A stretch of 64,000 bases of DNA from CAZYSK01 sp964649415. GTDB lineage: Bacteria > Chloroflexota > Anaerolineae > B4-G1. Each line of letters begins with the position of its first letter. Positions within the stretch are counted from its first letter, which is position 1. Shown here one piece after another: positions 35,723 to 43,358 of the stretch. Under the pieces are notes generated by a model that did not search any database, was not told where the DNA came from, and saw only the letters and a program-made list of their open reading frames with translations. The DNA lies in NCBI GenBank assembly GCA_964649415.1, contig CAZYSK010000013.1:1-64000 (forward strand), written 5' to 3'. The position numbers and the translations under genes are program-made.

Positions 35723-36021
35723 TAGTCCGCCCAATCATGCACCATAACCGGGTTATAGCACGAGCCCGGGAAGATGCCGCGGCCACAACGGACGCGCACC
35801 TCTTGGCCGGCAGATACCAGGCCAGCGCCAACTGTAAAGGCAAACGGCCTCTCGCGATAGCTCGTGGCCACATCGACCTGGTCGTAGCGCCAGCCAGCCG
35901 ACGACACCTGCGTCACGCGGCCGGCGATTAAGACCTTACTGGCGGCAGTCATGTCAATCAGCAAAAAGAGGATCACCAAGGCGAGAAATACTACACCAGA
36001 GAACATGAGCACCCTTGTCAT
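35722..36021 (-). CDS. Small membrane-anchored protein
   Basis: 99 residues from the ATG at 36021 (GGAGGCTAAAA site). Residues 6-26 are a single strong membrane segment (F-S-G-V-V-F-L-A-L-V-I-L-F-L-L); the rest is a small soluble beta domain with two cysteines (C-G-R-G-I-F-P-G-S-C) that could form a disulphide outside the membrane. The ending overlaps the next gene by one base. Function unknown. Confidence 0.6.
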   Translation of the reverse strand: MTRVLMFSGVVFLALVILFLLIDMTAASKVLIAGRVTQVSSAGWRYDQVDVATSYRERPFAFTVGAGLVSAGQEVRVRCGRGIFPGSCYNPVMVHDWAD

Positions 36022-36023
36022 TT

Positions 36024-37277
36024 TTAGCCTCCAAAACGAATCAGGGCGGGGATCTTGTTGGAATCCAAGAACCCCCACATGTCGATCACCGTTTTCCCAG
36101 AGAGGTCCATTTCCTCGAGAGCATGATAAGCCTCCCAGGGTGTCATGAGCACCAGTACGTCGCACATATCGACTACTTCATCGAGGGACGGCACACGATC
36201 ACTGGTGGGGTCATGGTACCACACCACGGCCGCTGACGGGAGCATCTCGCCCAGCTTGATGCCGGGCGACTCCTCCATGATATCCACGCCGGGTTTGTAC
36301 GTCAGGCCCAGGATCCCAATTCTGGAGCCGTAATGCCACACCTGCGCAGCGAGCCAGTGCGCCATCACATTCGTGAACGCCTCCACGCCGCCGATCAGGA
36401 CGGCAGGCGTATCTGTGATGCCCGCATGCGCAGACAGGGCCCGGCAATCGCGGGGGAAACATGGCCCCCCAGGCCACACACCAGGTGAGAAGTACCTATG
36501 CCCGATGCGGGAATCGTCCCCAATCGCCCCCAGGACATCCCCCGCGTTTGCTCCGGGTGTATTGTGACAGATCATCGCGACCTGGTTGGCAAGCTGAATC
36601 TTGGTGACCACTGACACATTGAGCGCGATCTTGGCCACCTCGGCGCTCGCGACACTCATAAAACGGAACGGCACGAAATTGTCTTCCACATCGACGATAC
36701 TGCGATAGTACCGCGCCACGACATCGCTGGCCCGCTCCGTGTCAGCGCCGATCATGACCATGTCCGGGTGCCTGAAATCTCGGACGATCCGGCCCTGCGC
36801 CACGAACTCTGGCGAGTAGGTAATGCCCCACTCTTCACCCAGTACTCCAGCGGCCCAAGCGGACAACGCAGTAGCGATCTCTCCGTTGACGGATCCTGGC
36901 ATAACAGTGCTTACGATGTTGACGACCTGATACTCAGAGTTCTTGCACATGCCTAGCCCGATACGCTCGCACGCGTCAAGGATGAACGCGTTACTGAACG
37001 ACCCGCCACGCTTGCTGGGCGTCGGAACAATCACATTGATCAGTTCGCCCCATGAGCAGGCCTCGGCGATGTCCGTAGTGGCTTGCAGTTCTTTGCCGCC
37101 GTACTCAGCTACCAGATCAGTCACGCCTGGCTCCATCGTGTCTACGTCGCCGGCATTGACCCTGTCCACCATCTCTTGATTGATATCTGCACAAAACACC
37201 TCGTGCCCGCAGTCCGCAGACACCGCAGCCAGGGGTAGCCCCAGCCGGCCACAGCCACCCACGTACACTACCTTCAT
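36024..37277 (-). CDS. UDP-glucose 6-dehydrogenase-family enzyme
   Basis: 417 residues from the ATG at 37277 (GGAGGGAAGACTG). M-K-V-V-Y-V-G-G-C-G-R-L-G is the NAD loop; Y-S-P-E-F-V-A-Q-G is the substrate strand; the catalytic cysteine is in G-G-P-C-F-P-R-D (about 267-274); K-P-G-V-D-I-M-E-E-S-P (about 325) is also typical. Length and motifs fit the full-length UDP-glucose/GDP-mannose dehydrogenase family, which makes a uronic acid nucleotide sugar. The exact substrate is not clear. Confidence 0.85.
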   Translation of the reverse strand: MKVVYVGGCGRLGLPLAAVSADCGHEVFCADINQEMVDRVNAGDVDTMEPGVTDLVAEYGGKELQATTDIAEACSWGELINVIVPTPSKRGGSFSNAFILDACERIGLGMCKNSEYQVVNIVSTVMPGSVNGEIATALSAWAAGVLGEEWGITYSPEFVAQGRIVRDFRHPDMVMIGADTERASDVVARYYRSIVDVEDNFVPFRFMSVASAEVAKIALNVSVVTKIQLANQVAMICHNTPGANAGDVLGAIGDDSRIGHRYFSPGVWPGGPCFPRDCRALSAHAGITDTPAVLIGGVEAFTNVMAHWLAAQVWHYGSRIGILGLTYKPGVDIMEESPGIKLGEMLPSAAVVWYHDPTSDRVPSLDEVVDMCDVLVLMTPWEAYHALEEMDLSGKTVIDMWGFLDSNKIPALIRFGG

Positions 37278-37546
37278 CAGTCTTCCCTCCTGGTTTCGAC
37301 TAGGTCGCTCTCGCGCACGACGCCCCCCTCGATGAAGAATGCGGCGCGCCACTCGATCTCACACCCCAATAACAGCGCTACTCGGTAGGCATAGTATGCA
37401 GGGTTTGCGCCGTGCGGTGCGTCTATGATCGCCCTGCCGTCGATGTACATGACGGTAACCCCATCAAAGAATACGAACACATCGGGGCCATCCGTTGTGA
37501 CCTCCGCTATCTCCTCCCCGTTGATTGTATGGATCTCAGTCTTCAT
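37277..37546 (-). CDS. Small protein, unknown
   Basis: 89 residues, between an ATGA overlap upstream and a TGATG junction downstream. It has two hydrophobic stretches (V-F-V-F-F-D-G-V-T-V-M-Y-I and A-Y-R-V-A-L-L-L-G) but no clear membrane segment. It is within the sugar cassette. No family recognised. Confidence 0.5.
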   Translation of the reverse strand: MKTEIHTINGEEIAEVTTDGPDVFVFFDGVTVMYIDGRAIIDAPHGANPAYYAYRVALLLGCEIEWRAAFFIEGGVVRESDLVETRRED

Positions 37547-38166
37547 AGCTGATATGCCAAGAAGAACCCATTCCCCACCTTGCTGTCCGGGTCCTCCTCC
37601 ATGATCAGGTCCCAACCTGCCCAATAATCAATGGCCTCTTTCAGAAACTCGGGTGTGAACTTCCACCAGTGACCATACGGGCCCCCGACGCAGGGCTGCG
37701 TGTCCGCAGGCGGTACATTGTCGTGGCCCCATCCGTCCTCGTACGCGCGCTCGATGCGCTCCATGGTGAACCATTCTAGAGGTCGTTTATCGGTCTTGAG
37801 TTGATCGTGGTGCGGGACGATCATCAGGAAGTAGCCGCCAGGCCTCACGACACGTTGCCACTCATACCATGCCCGAACCGGATCTGGTACGTGCTCCATG
37901 ACATGAGAGGACACTACATAGTCCACCGTGTTGTCGAAGAGGGGAATGTAGCCGGCGCGACCATGTAGATGGCAGAACCCTCGATGGCCGCTCTTGTCCG
38001 ACTCATTATAGTAGTGGTCCTCCGCCCAGGCCGGCGACACGTTGATGCACGCCTTCAGAAAGAACGAGTTGCCGTCAGGGTGATCGGAATTAGCACCGCC
38101 GAGCTCAACGCCCTTCATGCGCGGGTCACCGACAAGGTCAAGCGTTGGTTGATGTGGCCTGTTCAT
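37543..38166 (-). CDS. Class I SAM methyltransferase
   Basis: 207 residues from the ATG at 38166 (ATGA). G-V-E-L-G-G-A-N-S (about 18-26) is at the place of motif I; S-S-H-V-M-E-H-V-P-D-P (about 86-96) and V-V-R-P-G-G-Y-F-L-M-I-V-P (about 105-117) are the post-I and motif III segments of the methyltransferase-11 group. The acceptor is unknown, though the cassette suggests a sugar. Confidence 0.75.
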   Translation of the reverse strand: MNRPHQPTLDLVGDPRMKGVELGGANSDHPDGNSFFLKACINVSPAWAEDHYYNESDKSGHRGFCHLHGRAGYIPLFDNTVDYVVSSHVMEHVPDPVRAWYEWQRVVRPGGYFLMIVPHHDQLKTDKRPLEWFTMERIERAYEDGWGHDNVPPADTQPCVGGPYGHWWKFTPEFLKEAIDYWAGWDLIMEEDPDSKVGNGFFLAYQL

Positions 38167-38447
38167 CCTGTCGTCGAGTCCTTTCCAGCCATGGAGCCGA
38201 ATAGGTTCGCGGGTACATAAACCTCCTCGGCATTCCCGTCGCTCTCTGCCTCTAGGATATCCATCGTCTCGTCCGGGGTAAGCAGGAACCCAACTAGCTC
38301 TTTGGCCCGCACTGCGTACCATCGAAGCTCGCCATTGACCCGGACCCAGATATCGATAGAGGTGCCATTCTTGCGAAACCCGATCTCGCCCCTGGTTCTC
38401 GTGCACGTCAGAAACCCACTAAGCCTCCATGGCCGCAGCTTAAACAC
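38163..38447 (-). CDS. Small protein, unknown
   Basis: 94 residues. The start GTG at 38447 is preferred because AGGAGGCGATCA precedes it and it overlaps the upstream stop by 8 nt; an ATG eleven codons further up is less likely. The N-terminus is basic, the C-terminus acidic (E-A-E-S-D-G-N-A-E-E). No family recognised. Confidence 0.45.
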   Translation of the reverse strand: MFKLRPWRLSGFLTCTRTRGEIGFRKNGTSIDIWVRVNGELRWYAVRAKELVGFLLTPDETMDILEAESDGNAEEVYVPANLFGSMAGKDSTTG

Positions 38448-39279
38448 TGATCGCCTCCTCCGGATTCTCGTACCCATCAAACTCCTGATGATAGCCGATC
38501 TCGCCGGCGTCCAACTGTCTTACGGCCTCGTCCCTGGACAACTGTGCCACCCCAAGGATCTTCGCCTTGTCCCGTCGGCTAATCGAGCCGTCGCCGAATA
38601 TCCCTGTCACCCTTACGTCCGGGAGAATGGCGGAGTAGAAACAGGCAGCCCTCAGCCGCTGTTGCGTCCAGTGGTCCCCATACCCCCACCTACCCCACGG
38701 AAGAGACATATCTGCATGCGCAGGCAGGAACTTTTCGTAGAACGGGTGCCATTCGTACCCGATGGCCGCGAAGGCAATAGGCGTGCGGGCGACACACGCC
38801 CCGTGTACGAATGGCACCTCTACAATCCCCCCTGGGCCACGGGGGGCATCGTCGGGAGGAGGGTCGGGGTGTCGGGCCACCCGTAAGCCTACCTGGCCCA
38901 GGACTTTCCCGTTCCACATCTCCGTGTTGTTCAACTTTATTGCCGCAAGTAGCTTTTCTAGCCAGCCCGCGGCGGCGATCATATCCGAGTCAAACTTGAT
39001 CCCCACCGCTTTCTCGTTGAGCATATCATCTTCCCAGGGGCGCCACCCGGTGTTTACCCCCCGAGAGATGCTCATCGGCTCCGGGATGCGCAAGGCGTAG
39101 AACCCGTTGGTGCACCGTAGCCATTCCCAGCACCGGGTGTCTGTGGATCCGTTGTCCACCGGGACGATAACATGTGGAGGCCTTACCTGCTTGCGCAATG
39201 TCTCGAGGACGCGCTTGACACAATGGTGGCGTCTATTCTCGGCGGTGTTGAAAAACGGAACGGCGACAACCCCTATCAC
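38440..39279 (-). CDS. Family 2-type glycosyltransferase
   Basis: 279 residues from a GTG at 39279 inside a GTGA overlap with the upstream stop. P-V-D-N-G-S-T-D (about 40-47) is the N-terminal nucleotide-sugar site; K-F-D-S-D-M (about 95-100) gives the D-x-D motif; W-G-Y-G-D-H-W (about 200) resembles the acceptor-site loop of GT2 enzymes. Part of the cassette; sugar unknown. Confidence 0.7.
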   Translation of the reverse strand: MIGVVAVPFFNTAENRRHHCVKRVLETLRKQVRPPHVIVPVDNGSTDTRCWEWLRCTNGFYALRIPEPMSISRGVNTGWRPWEDDMLNEKAVGIKFDSDMIAAAGWLEKLLAAIKLNNTEMWNGKVLGQVGLRVARHPDPPPDDAPRGPGGIVEVPFVHGACVARTPIAFAAIGYEWHPFYEKFLPAHADMSLPWGRWGYGDHWTQQRLRAACFYSAILPDVRVTGIFGDGSISRRDKAKILGVAQLSRDEAVRQLDAGEIGYHQEFDGYENPEEAISV

Positions 39280-39587
39280 GAGTTCGCCACCTCGACCAAC
39301 CACTTGCCCATAGCGGCCGGAATCTGAACGACCAGGTCCCTGTGAAGTCGAACAACCGCCTTGATGCGATCCTGTTGCATCTTTGTGAATGGCGGTTTCT
39401 TGATCATCTTGCGGGCCTCGTCCAGGTCTATCACGCCCGCCTGGGCCAGCGCGGCCACTCCCTGATAGAGCAGTCCGAGACCCATGTTGTTGATCGCCGA
39501 GGCAGAGATGGCGACCTCTTCCACCGGGGGGATCGCGCGTTCTGTTACAGAATCTGCAAATTCGGCACCTACGTTACTCTTTTTCAT
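39276..39587 (-). CDS. Small helical protein, unknown
   Basis: 103 residues, mainly helical, without membrane segments. Central G-L-G-L-L-Y-Q-G-V-A-A-L-A-Q-A-G-V may form a small helical bundle. It overlaps the methyltransferase gene by 14 nt and the glycosyltransferase start by 4 nt. No family recognised. Confidence 0.45.
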   Translation of the reverse strand: MKKSNVGAEFADSVTERAIPPVEEVAISASAINNMGLGLLYQGVAALAQAGVIDLDEARKMIKKPPFTKMQQDRIKAVVRLHRDLVVQIPAAMGKWLVEVANS

Positions 39588-40284
39588 TTAATTGCTCCTG
39601 TAGGCGTAGCATGGCTGCGCGCTGCTCGTGGTTCTGGCGTGTCAGCCTCGCAAGTAGCTCCTCGTACTCGTACACCATAGCGCCGGGCATACGCTCGCCT
39701 TTCTGTAACAGAACGGCCCAGTGCGACACATACGACGCATCGTAATTCGGTGTACGGAACATGCCATATCTGGCAAATTCCCGCATCCAATATGCAGTGG
39801 GGCGCGAGTTGACGTGGGTGGGCTCGGTGTAGTCCTGGGGGTTACTGGAGAAGAGGACGTAATCGGCGCGCTGAGACATTAGGCCAATAGCGTTTTTTGC
39901 CGCAGCCGGCAGGAGGTGCTCGACGACCTCGATGCACACGACCAGGCTAAAACGGTCGAGCTCGTGCGCATAGGTTTCGGGGTTGCTGGCGTCCCCTCCC
40001 CACACAAAATCCTGGTACTCGTCCGGCACACACTGAATAGCATGATTCGAGACATCAAACCCGAATGCTCGCACCCCCCTCTTTCGGAGGGCTGCCACCA
40101 GCATGCCCATCGCACACCCAACGTCCAACACTGTCTCCGGGCCAACGTCGGTCACGATCCGGTCTGCTATGGCATCAAAGAACGACAACCAGGGCTCCTC
40201 GTATTGATAGGGCCGCTCCCCGAGTCCGTGTTGATAGTAATGGTTCAAGTACAGATTGTCCAGACGCCCTCGAAGATTAGTCAT
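39574..40284 (-). CDS. Class I SAM methyltransferase
   Basis: 236 residues. V-L-D-V-G-C-A-M-G-M-L-V (52-63) is SAM motif I; A-F-G-F-D-V-S-N-H-A-I (about 73-83) is the acidic strand-2 end; C-I-E-V-V-E-H-L (about 117-124) is the post-I motif. The C-terminus is a coiled-coil tail. It probably methylates a sugar or small molecule in the cassette. Confidence 0.8.
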   Translation of the reverse strand: MTNLRGRLDNLYLNHYYQHGLGERPYQYEEPWLSFFDAIADRIVTDVGPETVLDVGCAMGMLVAALRKRGVRAFGFDVSNHAIQCVPDEYQDFVWGGDASNPETYAHELDRFSLVVCIEVVEHLLPAAAKNAIGLMSQRADYVLFSSNPQDYTEPTHVNSRPTAYWMREFARYGMFRTPNYDASYVSHWAVLLQKGERMPGAMVYEYEELLARLTRQNHEQRAAMLRLQEQLNEKE

Positions 40285-40510
40285 GCGCGAAAAACTCCAC
40301 TATCCCTTTTGATGTAGCATCCAAAGATACTGTTGGCGCGATCTCCCAGATCAGCGATATGACAAGGAAGAGTAATGCAAGGCCCAGACCCGGCAGAAAC
40401 AACATGGCAAGAAGCGACTGGGCGTTGTGCTTTTTGTCGTAGGCTCCGAATGCAACGCCGCTTATAAAGCCCCAGAAGAAGATGTACACACCGACAAGAA
40501 TCTCAGACAT
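40277..40510 (-). CDS. Small membrane protein with two membrane segments
   Basis: 77 residues. Two hydrophobic stretches (residues about 4-22 and 32-54: L-L-A-M-L-F-L-P-G-L-G-L-A-L-L-F-L-V) with a short charged loop D-K-K-H-N between. The final part is outside the membrane. Its stop overlaps the methyltransferase start by 8 nt. Function unknown; a holin-like role is possible but not supported. Confidence 0.55.
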   Translation of the reverse strand: MSEILVGVYIFFWGFISGVAFGAYDKKHNAQSLLAMLFLPGLGLALLFLVISLIWEIAPTVSLDATSKGIVEFFAHD

Positions 40511-41014
40511 CTACCCTGATCCAGCTAGTACCCACTTTAGGGTTGTTACTCTAAACTTCTTCCTTCCCCAATCCAAGTAGATGGGGCCTCCGTCCATCGC
40601 CCAATGAAGAATATCAGACGTCAACAGCCCCGCAACCAACCCTATCGTCATCTCTGTGGAAAGAGGCCATTGCACACTAAAAATCCTTAGACATGCATGT
40701 ATGTAAGCCACCCTGCCGGCGGTCCCCACCACCGGGAAATGGGAAAGTACGTGTCTGTGCCGACAAACCCGGGCATAGGGATCCCAAACCGCCAACCACA
40801 GATACCCGACGACGGGGAGCCACTTGATGAGCTTTCTCTCCCCATGGTGAATAATGATCTGGTCAATCTGGTCAAGGTCCGGCCCAACGAAGATTCCCAG
40901 AACGCACCCCGCCGCTGCAAAGAGCCCGACCCAGGGATCCACCATCGCGGCGACGAGCAATCCGGTAGGGATTGCGGCCAGGAGGGAAGCCGCTGCATGG
41001 GCTTTACCATCCAT
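40511..41014 (-). CDS. Membrane metal-binding protein, DUF2227-like
   Basis: 167 residues. M-D-G-K-A-H-A-A-A-S, later G-P-D-L-D-Q-I-D, H-H-G-E-R-K and H-R-H-V-L-S-H-F-P-V-V-G-T (about 85-97) match putative metal-binding membrane proteins of the DUF2227/YdjM type. Several hydrophobic segments are present. These proteins often regulate or modify membrane lipids or act as phosphatases, but the role in a phage is unknown. It abuts the two-segment membrane protein gene. Confidence 0.6.
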   Translation of the reverse strand: MDGKAHAAASLLAAIPTGLLVAAMVDPWVGLFAAAGCVLGIFVGPDLDQIDQIIIHHGERKLIKWLPVVGYLWLAVWDPYARVCRHRHVLSHFPVVGTAGRVAYIHACLRIFSVQWPLSTEMTIGLVAGLLTSDILHWAMDGGPIYLDWGRKKFRVTTLKWVLAGSG

Positions 41015-41040
41015 CTACCATCTCGTACTTCTCCAGAAAC

Positions 41041-41370
41041 TCATTTGAGCTCATCCTCCAGAGCGCCCAGGTATGGCTCTAGCCCATATCCCAAATGCTG
41101 GTCATGGGCATAGTTCAATAGGTCCTCGGCCGCCCTCCGCAGGCTCTTTTTGCGCCGGGGAAGAAAACCCACCAATCGCCCGAGGAAGTAGTCGTCCGCG
41201 AGTACCCTTAGCCCGATCAACCCAAAGGCCAAGATCGCCACCTTCACCGTGAAAACCCCCCACCCTGGGCCGACCATCTCCACCCCGCATACGCGAACTA
41301 CCGCCCCCTGCAACATCCCCAGCAGAACCAGGATAACCAGTCTCGTTATAGACTCCCAGACGAAACGCAT
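41041..41370 (-). CDS. Small membrane protein, unknown
   Basis: 109 residues from the ATG at 41370; an ATG four codons upstream is also possible. Two hydrophobic stretches (about 6-26 and 38-55) precede a basic and then acidic soluble tail (R-R-K-K-S-L-R-R-A-A-E-D). It is the first gene of the long minus operon after the 41.46-41.49 kb promoter. Confidence 0.55.
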   Translation of the reverse strand: MRFVWESITRLVILVLLGMLQGAVVRVCGVEMVGPGWGVFTVKVAILAFGLIGLRVLADDYFLGRLVGFLPRRKKSLRRAAEDLLNYAHDQHLGYGLEPYLGALEDELK

Positions 41371-41461
41371 GTCATCCCCCATGCGAAAACAGGCGCGCCA
41401 TTGCCGGAAAGCAATGACATGCCTGCCCCAATAGATGAAACAAGGACGCGCCCATATTTCT

Positions 41462-41489
41462 ATTTTAGCGCAAAAACCATAGCTGTCAA
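41462..41489 (-). promoter_or_regulatory. Sigma70-type promoter for the long minus operon
   Basis: Minus strand: TTGACA (41489-41484), a 16-bp spacer, and TAAAAT (41467-41462). AATT lies six bases upstream of the -35 box (AATTGACCCCTTGACA), as in four other promoters here. It points at the membrane, glycan and then head and tail genes. Confidence 0.75.
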
Positions 41490-41493
41490 GGGG

Positions 41494-41715
41494 TCAATTC
41501 AAGGGTACGATCTGCTCCTCCCGCAATTCGAGGTCGTGCCGCTGCTCGTTGCAACTGGAACAGCGAATGATCCCCGCCCGCCCCGGAGAGATGTTGTCGT
41601 ACGACTGGTCCATCAGGTGGCCCGTCTCATCGAAACGCGTGACAGCCCAGCCGATCACCTGCCGCTTCAGATATACACCACAAAGAGACCCGCAATGAGG
41701 ACAAGCAGGAAGCAT
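41494..41715 (-). CDS. Small zinc ribbon protein
   Basis: 73 residues from the ATG at 41715 (GGGAGGTTGGT site). C-P-H-C-G-S-L-C near the start and C-S-S-C further on form a four-cysteine metal site. It is preceded by its own promoter at 41.81-41.84 kb and lies just upstream of the main minus-strand promoter. It could be a transcription or nucleic-acid binding factor; not identifiable. Confidence 0.6.
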   Translation of the reverse strand: MLPACPHCGSLCGVYLKRQVIGWAVTRFDETGHLMDQSYDNISPGRAGIIRCSSCNEQRHDLELREEQIVPLN

Positions 41716-41811
41716 ACCAACCTCCCCACAGACCAAGAGGGCGCCCACGAGCCCGTCCGATGTGTGCGTAACTCCGTGGCGCCCTCACCAGCATGTCTGA
41801 TAAGCGCTTCA

Positions 41812-41840
41812 ATGATACCACGGGAGAGGCAGGCAGTCAA
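41812..41840 (-). promoter_or_regulatory. Sigma70-type promoter for the zinc ribbon gene
   Basis: Minus strand: TTGACT (41840-41835), 17-bp spacer, TATCAT (41817-41812), with AATT six bases upstream of the -35 box. It would start transcription about 90 bp ahead of the zinc ribbon gene at 41715. Confidence 0.65.
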
Positions 41841-41957
41841 GAGGCCAATTGGCATGCCCAACCTTAATGCGCGCGCCAGTCAGAATAGGTAGTAGTAATG
41901 ACTGTAGATGAAGGTGGGGTCGCATCTACAACAAAATCATATAAGGAGGCAGGGGCA

Positions 41958-42176
41958 ATGTCAATCGTAGACCTGGATCAAGACAAGCGCGCAGCATTCG
42001 CAATGTACTTTTACGGCCATCGCGCGAGCCTGAATAAGGCCCTTGCAATGGCGGGGCTCTCTTATCTCGATCAAGAGGCCGCTTTGTTCGTTCGTCCTAA
42101 TATGCCCATCAATGCCGAGATTCTCGACAATGGGGATATTATCATTCGTAGGCGCTGGCAACGACCAGTGCGCTAG
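41958..42176 (+). CDS. First plus-strand gene, unknown
   Basis: 72 residues from the ATG at 41958, which has AAGGAGGCAGGGGCA; the frame is open to 41898 but without a site. The sequence is helical in the first half (Q-D-K-R-A-A-F-A-M-Y-F) and ends with a strand-rich basic part (G-D-I-I-I-R-R-R-W-Q). It shares I-I-I-R-R/S with the gene at 42447, which suggests a distant relation. Function unknown. Confidence 0.5.
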   Translation: MSIVDLDQDKRAAFAMYFYGHRASLNKALAMAGLSYLDQEAALFVRPNMPINAEILDNGDIIIRRRWQRPVR

Positions 42177-42191
42177 TATAAGGAGAATAAG

Positions 42192-42329
42192 ATGCACAGC
42201 TATGGCGACGATCACAACCCGATGCTCCGTATCCTGCTCATTGCACCGTTCGCGGCAGCAGTCGTCATGTTGGGGATGTATCTGATCCCCACCATCAGCA
42301 CCATTATGGCGACACTCACCTCGTTCTAG
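42192..42329 (+). CDS. Very short membrane protein (45 residues)
   Basis: ATG at 42192 has an AAGGAGAATAAG site and runs to TAG at 42327. After eleven polar residues it has a hydrophobic segment of about 30 residues with proline in it (L-L-I-A-P-F-A-A-A-V-V-M-L-G-M-Y-L-I-P). It is a probable single-pass membrane peptide. The size is unusual but start, ribosome site and spacing are good. Confidence 0.6.
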   Translation: MHSYGDDHNPMLRILLIAPFAAAVVMLGMYLIPTISTIMATLTSF

Positions 42330-42378
42330 TCTCTATCACCCATCCTTGTGGCAGCCTTCGGGCATTTGACTTGGATGG

Positions 42379-42424
42379 GTGCAGAGCATAGCACATACAA
42401 CTGTGTATGTGCTGCGTTCTGCAC
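42379..42424 (+). promoter_or_regulatory. Stable hairpin before a small gene
   Basis: A perfect 10-bp stem (42390-42399 with 42404-42413, loop ACTG) lies inside a second 7-bp stem (42379-42385 with 42418-42424). It sits about 10 nt upstream of the AGGAGG of the gene at 42447. No T-run follows, so it is a leader structure, perhaps for mRNA stability or processing, rather than a terminator. Confidence 0.55.
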
Positions 42425-42446
42425 AATATCATATAGGAGGAAGATC

Positions 42447-42632
42447 ATGAAGACAACAGTATTGGTATTCAAGAACGATGCAGGGGACATCATCATCATT
42501 CGTAGCCGCTTCTCCTTGAGCGAGGCCGATCCCGCCAAGCTCTCGCCGTTCGAGCGCTGTGTGGCAGCAAAGGCCAGGGAGAAGGGGCTGCACGTAGAGA
42601 TTGGGGAGCTCACAATCCCCAGCCCCGCATAA
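42447..42632 (+). CDS. Small protein, unknown
   Basis: 61 residues from the ATG at 42447 (AGGAGGAAGATC). Starts M-K-T-T-V-L-V-F, followed by G-D-I-I-I-I-R-S-R, like the C-terminus of the product at 41958. It is preceded by a stable hairpin and followed by the first copy of a three-hairpin element. No family recognised. Confidence 0.5.
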   Translation: MKTTVLVFKNDAGDIIIIRSRFSLSEADPAKLSPFERCVAAKAREKGLHVEIGELTIPSPA

Positions 42633-42641
42633 CAATATACA

Positions 42642-42732
42642 CCTGGCCCTATCCAGCATAGGGCCCAGGTCAGAATTGTCTATATGCAAATGTAGACAGT
42701 TCTGACCTGGGAGCGCTCCGTTGTGGAGCGCC
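42642..42732 (+). ncRNA. Three-hairpin RNA element, copy 1
   Basis: Hairpin A: 42645-42652 with 42658-42665. Hairpin B: 19 bp (42664-42682 with 42693-42711, one G-U pair), loop TATGCAAATG. Hairpin C: 42713-42719 with 42725-42731. It lies between a stop codon and the next ribosome site. Copy 2 at 43093 has the same layout and same B loop with compensatory changes in the stem. Confidence 0.65.
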
Positions 42733-42771
42733 TATATATGCTCTCTCTTCAGAGGGCAGGAGGTTATTAGC

Positions 42772-43080
42772 ATGAACGCCATCAAGTTTGACGGGCTGCT
42801 CTTTCTCAGTATCGACAAGCTGGCAGCTTACATCGGCCGTCGATATGGTTATCTGGCAGGCGTGCCAGAGGATCACCCTCAGATCGCTGTTGTGTCTGCT
42901 CTGCACGGGCTCAGCGAAGAATACTTCTTTGATCTCGAGGGCATAGCTGTGCAGAGGCCAAGGCACGACTGGCCAGAAACCCCGCAATGGGCCAAGGATA
43001 TGGCAGAGAGCTACGGCTACCCACAACCCTCTTATGAGGAGGACGACATAGCCGATGGGCAATGCACTATGTGGGACTAA
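42772..43080 (+). CDS. Small acidic protein, unknown
   Basis: 102 residues from the ATG at 42772 (AGGAGGTTATTAGC). The first half is helical with a hydrophobic pattern (L-L-F-L-S-I-D-K-L-A-A-Y-I), the last third is acidic. It is bracketed by the two copies of the three-hairpin RNA element, so it may be controlled by it. No family recognised. Confidence 0.5.
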   Translation: MNAIKFDGLLFLSIDKLAAYIGRRYGYLAGVPEDHPQIAVVSALHGLSEEYFFDLEGIAVQRPRHDWPETPQWAKDMAESYGYPQPSYEEDDIADGQCTMWD

Positions 43081-43092
43081 CAACTAAATAGA

Positions 43093-43184
43093 GGGCCCTG
43101 TACTAGCAGGGCCCCAAACCAGAATTGCCTATATGCAAATGTAGACAATTCTGGTTTGGGATGCGGGGGTAATAGTGCCCCCAC
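43093..43184 (+). ncRNA. Three-hairpin RNA element, copy 2
   Basis: Hairpin A: 43093-43100 with 43107-43114. Hairpin B: 43113-43131 with 43142-43160, one C-A mismatch, loop TATGCAAATG. Hairpin C: 43165-43169 with 43178-43182. In hairpin B three base pairs differ from copy 1 on both arms (G-C, G-C, T-A become A-T, A-T, C-G), so pairing is kept. Confidence 0.65.
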
Positions 43185-43191
43185 ATGTTAA

Positions 43192-43340
43192 TGGGCCATT
43201 GCTGAGAGCCCCGCGAGAAGCCAAGTCAGGCTACATACCTTGGGCTTGCCCTCCGTATAAGTAGCTGCCGTGCGACCAACACGGTACTGGCGTAGCAGGA
43301 GACGTCCTGCGCGGGCTTCTCAGCAGTGGCCCATTTTTCT
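43192..43340 (+). ncRNA. Long-stem structured RNA ending in a T-run
   Basis: Two arms of 24 nt (43192-43215 and 43310-43333; one mismatch, two G-U pairs) enclose 94 nt with smaller hairpins, among them C-C-G-T-G/C-A-C-G-G near 43268-43284 and G-C-A-G-G-A/T-C-C-T-G-C near 43295-43310. TTTTTCT follows directly, like an intrinsic terminator. No open frame fits. It may be an independent small RNA or a very large terminator. Confidence 0.5.
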
Positions 43341-43358
43341 ATAGGAGGTGTATAGGAA

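Noticed and set aside
41667..41861. 64-codon minus-strand frame with a C-terminal hydrophobic stretch
   Set aside because: It begins upstream of the promoter at 41812-41840 and overlaps the zinc ribbon gene, which has the better start and ribosome site.
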